NCBI RefSeq assembly: GCF_036388275.1
Contig: NZ_DASVSF010000108.1
Coordinates: forward strand, 1 to 64,000
DNA: 64,000 bases
DNA from: Longimicrobium sp.
GTDB lineage: Bacteria; Gemmatimonadota; Gemmatimonadetes; Longimicrobiales; Longimicrobiaceae
Reading direction: 5' to 3'
Below the pieces are notes generated by a model. The model worked only from the letters and a program-made list of their open reading frames with translations. It was not told the origin of the DNA and ran no database searches. Positions 61,962-64,000 of the stretch are shown here, piece by piece. A program made the translations under genes and the position numbers. Each line of letters opens with the position of its first letter. Position 1 is the stretch's first letter.

Positions 61962-63725
61962 TTACTTTCCCCCGATCTCCGTCCGCAGCCGCATCAGCGC
62001 ATCCTCGGCGACGACGAGCTCGCCGCGGGCCTCGTTCAGCTGCTGCTGCTGCACCTCCACGAACCGGCGGTACGGGGCGATGGACTCGTTCACCTTTTCC
62101 TGGCTGTCGCTGATGGCCGCGTGCACCTGCCGCGTCAGCGAGTCGTCCAGCTTGGTGCGCAGGTCCGCCACCTTCTTGCTGAACTCCTCCTTGGCCTGCC
62201 GCCGCCGCGCGGGAAGGATGTACAGCCCCGTCACCGCCAGCGCCGTGGCCATCAGGATGCCCGTGAGGTCGGCCGCCGCGCCGGTGATCACCGTGGCCAC
62301 CAGCGTGCCCAGGCCGATGGCGCCCACACCCGCGATCATCGTCGTCCCCGCCCCGCCGCGGACCTCTTCCGCCAGCTTGCGGGCCTCGGCGTCGCGGTTG
62401 TAGCTGGAGACGGCCTCGCGCGCCGTGCTGCCGATAGACCCCAGCAGCGCCTGCCGGTTGTAGCTGAAGCCGCGCCCCACCTCGCCGATCATCCCCTCGC
62501 GGTGGCGGTTGATCTGCCGGCGCTCGATGTAGGCGCCGATGTCCTGCCACAGCTTCAGGTTGCGCTCCACGATCCAGTCGATGATGCGGTCTACCTCCTC
62601 GTCGATCAGCTTGGGGGTGTCGGCGATCACCTGGCGCTCGAAGTCCACGCGGACGGTGTCGCTGCGCATCAGCTCGCGCACCTTGGTGATGCGGATGGTG
62701 GCATCGAAGAAGTTCAGCCCGCGTACCTCCATCTCGCTCAGCAGCGCATCCAGCCGGCCCAGCCGCGGCCCGTAGTCGCGCAGCATCTCCTGGTGAAAGG
62801 CGCCCAGCTGCGCGTCGATGTTCTGCAGCGTCGCCACGTCTTCCGACAGCAGCTTCAATCGCTCGAATGCCGTTTCCTTGTACTTGGAGGCCAGCTTCAG
62901 CCCCACGTTCAGCGGGTTCAGCAGCTTCAGGCGAATGCGCTCCTGCTGGTCCAACGTGTTGAGCAGGAAGTCGTCGACGGCGGGAAACCCGCTGGCCGCG
63001 TACGCCGTCTCGTCACCGCCCTGGCGCGCCTGCATGGCCATCTTTGCCGACACGGGAAAGACGAGCGGCTCTTCGCCCAGCAGCGACGTGCCGTTGTCGC
63101 GCACGAAGCGCAGCACCTCGCCCCGGTCGCTCTCTGCACCCAGGATGTCGATCTTGTTGACGATGAAGACGATCTTCTTGCCCCAGGCCCGGATCTGCTC
63201 CAGGAAGGTGCGCTCGCTCTCGGTGAACGGCCGGTCTGCGGAGGTGACGAACAGCACCAGGTCCGACCGGGGAACGAAGTCGCGCGTAAGCTCCTCGTGC
63301 TCGCGCAGGACGGCGTTGGTGCCCGGCGTGTCGACGATGTTGATGTCGCGCAGCAGGGGCGCGGGGTGGGTGCGCTCCAGCAGGTAGGCCTCGATCAGCT
63401 CTTCCTCTACCGTGTCGCCCCAACGCAGGATGTTGATGCGGTCGGTGGTGGGGGTAACGCCCTCGGGCAGCACCCGCTCGCCGATCAGCGCGTTGATGAA
63501 GCTGCTCTTGCCGCTGTTGAACTCGCCGGCGATCACCAGCAGGAACAGCCCCGAAAGCTGCTCTCGCGCCTGCTCGAAGTGCTTGCGGTCTTCCGGGTCC
63601 ACGTCCGTGCCGAAGCGGTCGAGCGCCTTGGCCAGCCGGTCCAGCAGCTCGCGTTCGCGCGCGCGCAGCTCGGCCTCGCGCTCGCCCAGGATGCTGTTTC
63701 GCCGCAGCAGTTTGCCGATCACCAT
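61962..63725 (-). CDS. Bacterial dynamin-family GTPase
   Basis: A 587-residue dynamin-like protein from ATG 63725. The GTPase motifs are G1 AGEFNSGKSSF (67-76), G2 TPTTDRI, G3 VDTPGTN (131-137) and G4 VNKIDILG (189-196). A helical stalk with coiled coil follows, then a hydrophobic paddle-like pair of segments (AGVGAIGLGTLVATVITGAA, LTGILMATALAVTGLYILP) and a C-terminal coiled coil (VEVQQQQLNEARGELVVAED). It would bind and remodel the inner membrane. Bacterial dynamins help membrane repair and phage resistance in some species; which applies here is not known. The start after the shadow N-terminus was chosen from MVIGKLLRRN. Confidence 0.9.
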   Translation of the reverse strand: MVIGKLLRRNSILGEREAELRARERELLDRLAKALDRFGTDVDPEDRKHFEQAREQLSGLFLLVIAGEFNSGKSSFINALIGERVLPEGVTPTTDRINILRWGDTVEEELIEAYLLERTHPAPLLRDINIVDTPGTNAVLREHEELTRDFVPRSDLVLFVTSADRPFTESERTFLEQIRAWGKKIVFIVNKIDILGAESDRGEVLRFVRDNGTSLLGEEPLVFPVSAKMAMQARQGGDETAYAASGFPAVDDFLLNTLDQQERIRLKLLNPLNVGLKLASKYKETAFERLKLLSEDVATLQNIDAQLGAFHQEMLRDYGPRLGRLDALLSEMEVRGLNFFDATIRITKVRELMRSDTVRVDFERQVIADTPKLIDEEVDRIIDWIVERNLKLWQDIGAYIERRQINRHREGMIGEVGRGFSYNRQALLGSIGSTAREAVSSYNRDAEARKLAEEVRGGAGTTMIAGVGAIGLGTLVATVITGAAADLTGILMATALAVTGLYILPARRRQAKEEFSKKVADLRTKLDDSLTRQVHAAISDSQEKVNESIAPYRRFVEVQQQQLNEARGELVVAEDALMRLRTEIGGK

Positions 63726-63764
63726 CCGCCCCCTCGCCGTTCCAGGCTCATCACGTGATACAAA

Positions 63765-63795
63765 GCGGCCCCACGTTGCGCAAACGTGGGGCCGC
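63765..63795 (-). terminator. Hairpin terminator upstream of the dynamin gene
   Basis: GCGGCCCCACGTT (63765-63777) pairs with AACGTGGGGCCGC (63783-63795), loop GCGCA. It closes the incoming - strand transcript. CAAA on its left reads TTTG on the - strand. Confidence 0.8.
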
Positions 63796-63811
63796 ACTGA
63801 TGAACTGCCAT

Positions 63812-63918
63812 CTCACACGGAGGGCACGGAGGTCACGGAGGAGGATGGGGAGGAGATTACATCCTCTTCCGTTCCTCCTTTTTTCCTCCGTGTACCCCGT
63901 GCCCTCCGTGTGAGGCTT
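63812..63918. repeat. CACGGAGG-type inverted repeat
   Basis: CTCACACGGAGGGCACGGAG at the left is the inverse of CCGTGCCCTCCGTGTGAG at the right, with further GGAGG/CCTCC blocks between. It is related in style to 12674-12775. Confidence 0.72.
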
Positions 63919-63922
63919 TCTT

Positions 63923-64000
63923 CTACGGTCGTGCGCTCGTCACCTGGCGAAGGCGCGCGGCGGTTTCGGGCGTCAGGGCGGCGCGCACCGGCAGGTTCTG
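63923..64000 (-). CDS. C-terminal end of an unidentified gene (runs off the right edge)
   Basis: The - strand frame reads QNLPVRAALTPETAARLRQV and TSARP before TAG at 63923-63925. It is open to the edge and has the codon use of the surrounding genes. Only 25 residues are inside the window, too few to name a family. Confidence 0.55.
   Translation of the reverse strand, partial: QNLPVRAALTPETAARLRQVTSARP

Overview
The window is high-G+C chromosomal DNA from an aerobic Gram-negative-type bacterium. Many secreted proteins and lipoproteins with lipoboxes, an RND efflux operon with a TolC channel, DUF2911, pre-peptidase-domain and GWxTD-like proteins, and very abundant dispersed intergenic repeats suggest the Gemmatimonadota, most like a Longimicrobium relative. 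That assignment rests on protein style and repeats; no rRNA or other marker gene is present. No tRNA, rRNA or CRISPR array was seen.

Layout. 1-10.9 kb: an IS5-family transposase end, a DUF2911 lipoprotein, pdxH, a small secreted protein, a Tat-exported class V aminotransferase, a GntR/FCD regulator, a four-repeat PPC metallopeptidase and a GWxTD-like secreted protein, separated by repeat islands. 10.9-18.4 kb: a ferric-iron-type ABC transporter (binding protein, ATPase, fused permease). Its parts are interrupted by a translationally coupled KaiC-like ATPase/histidine kinase pair and by a 57-residue RiPP-precursor-like peptide on the other strand. 19-34.9 kb: methionine aminopeptidase with a PIG-L deacetylase, a membrane coiled-coil protein, a TrmJ-like methyltransferase, an RDD-SpoIIM fusion, a subtilase lipoprotein, an S9 peptidase whose signal peptide is one base out of frame with the body, a plug-like lipoprotein and an SPFH protein.

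35.3-45 kb is accessory in character: two adjacent six-bladed propeller proteins, a carboxypeptidase-regulatory-domain protein, a DsbA-like oxidoreductase beside a six-cysteine secreted peptide, a HERGH-motif secreted protein, HEAT-like proteins, and an intact 56-aa gene with two decayed 3' copies. At 45.1-48.5 kb lies a visibly lower-G+C cassette: DNA methyltransferase, DUF262 protein and HEPN nuclease in a tight operon, convergent with a small HTH gene. This is the best candidate in the window for an undescribed defence system.

48.6-64 kb: an RND/adaptor/TolC efflux operon, a degenerate HD-GYP-like protein, a GAF/PAS-GGDEF-EAL protein under a clear class I cyclic-di-GMP riboswitch, a PDZ protein, a HAD phosphatase, a DUF234-type ATPase behind a promoter with a 12-bp inverted repeat, a lipoprotein and a bacterial dynamin. 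The repeat islands share composite units bounded by inverted copies ending in TGTCATCCYGA, which look like non-autonomous mobile elements.
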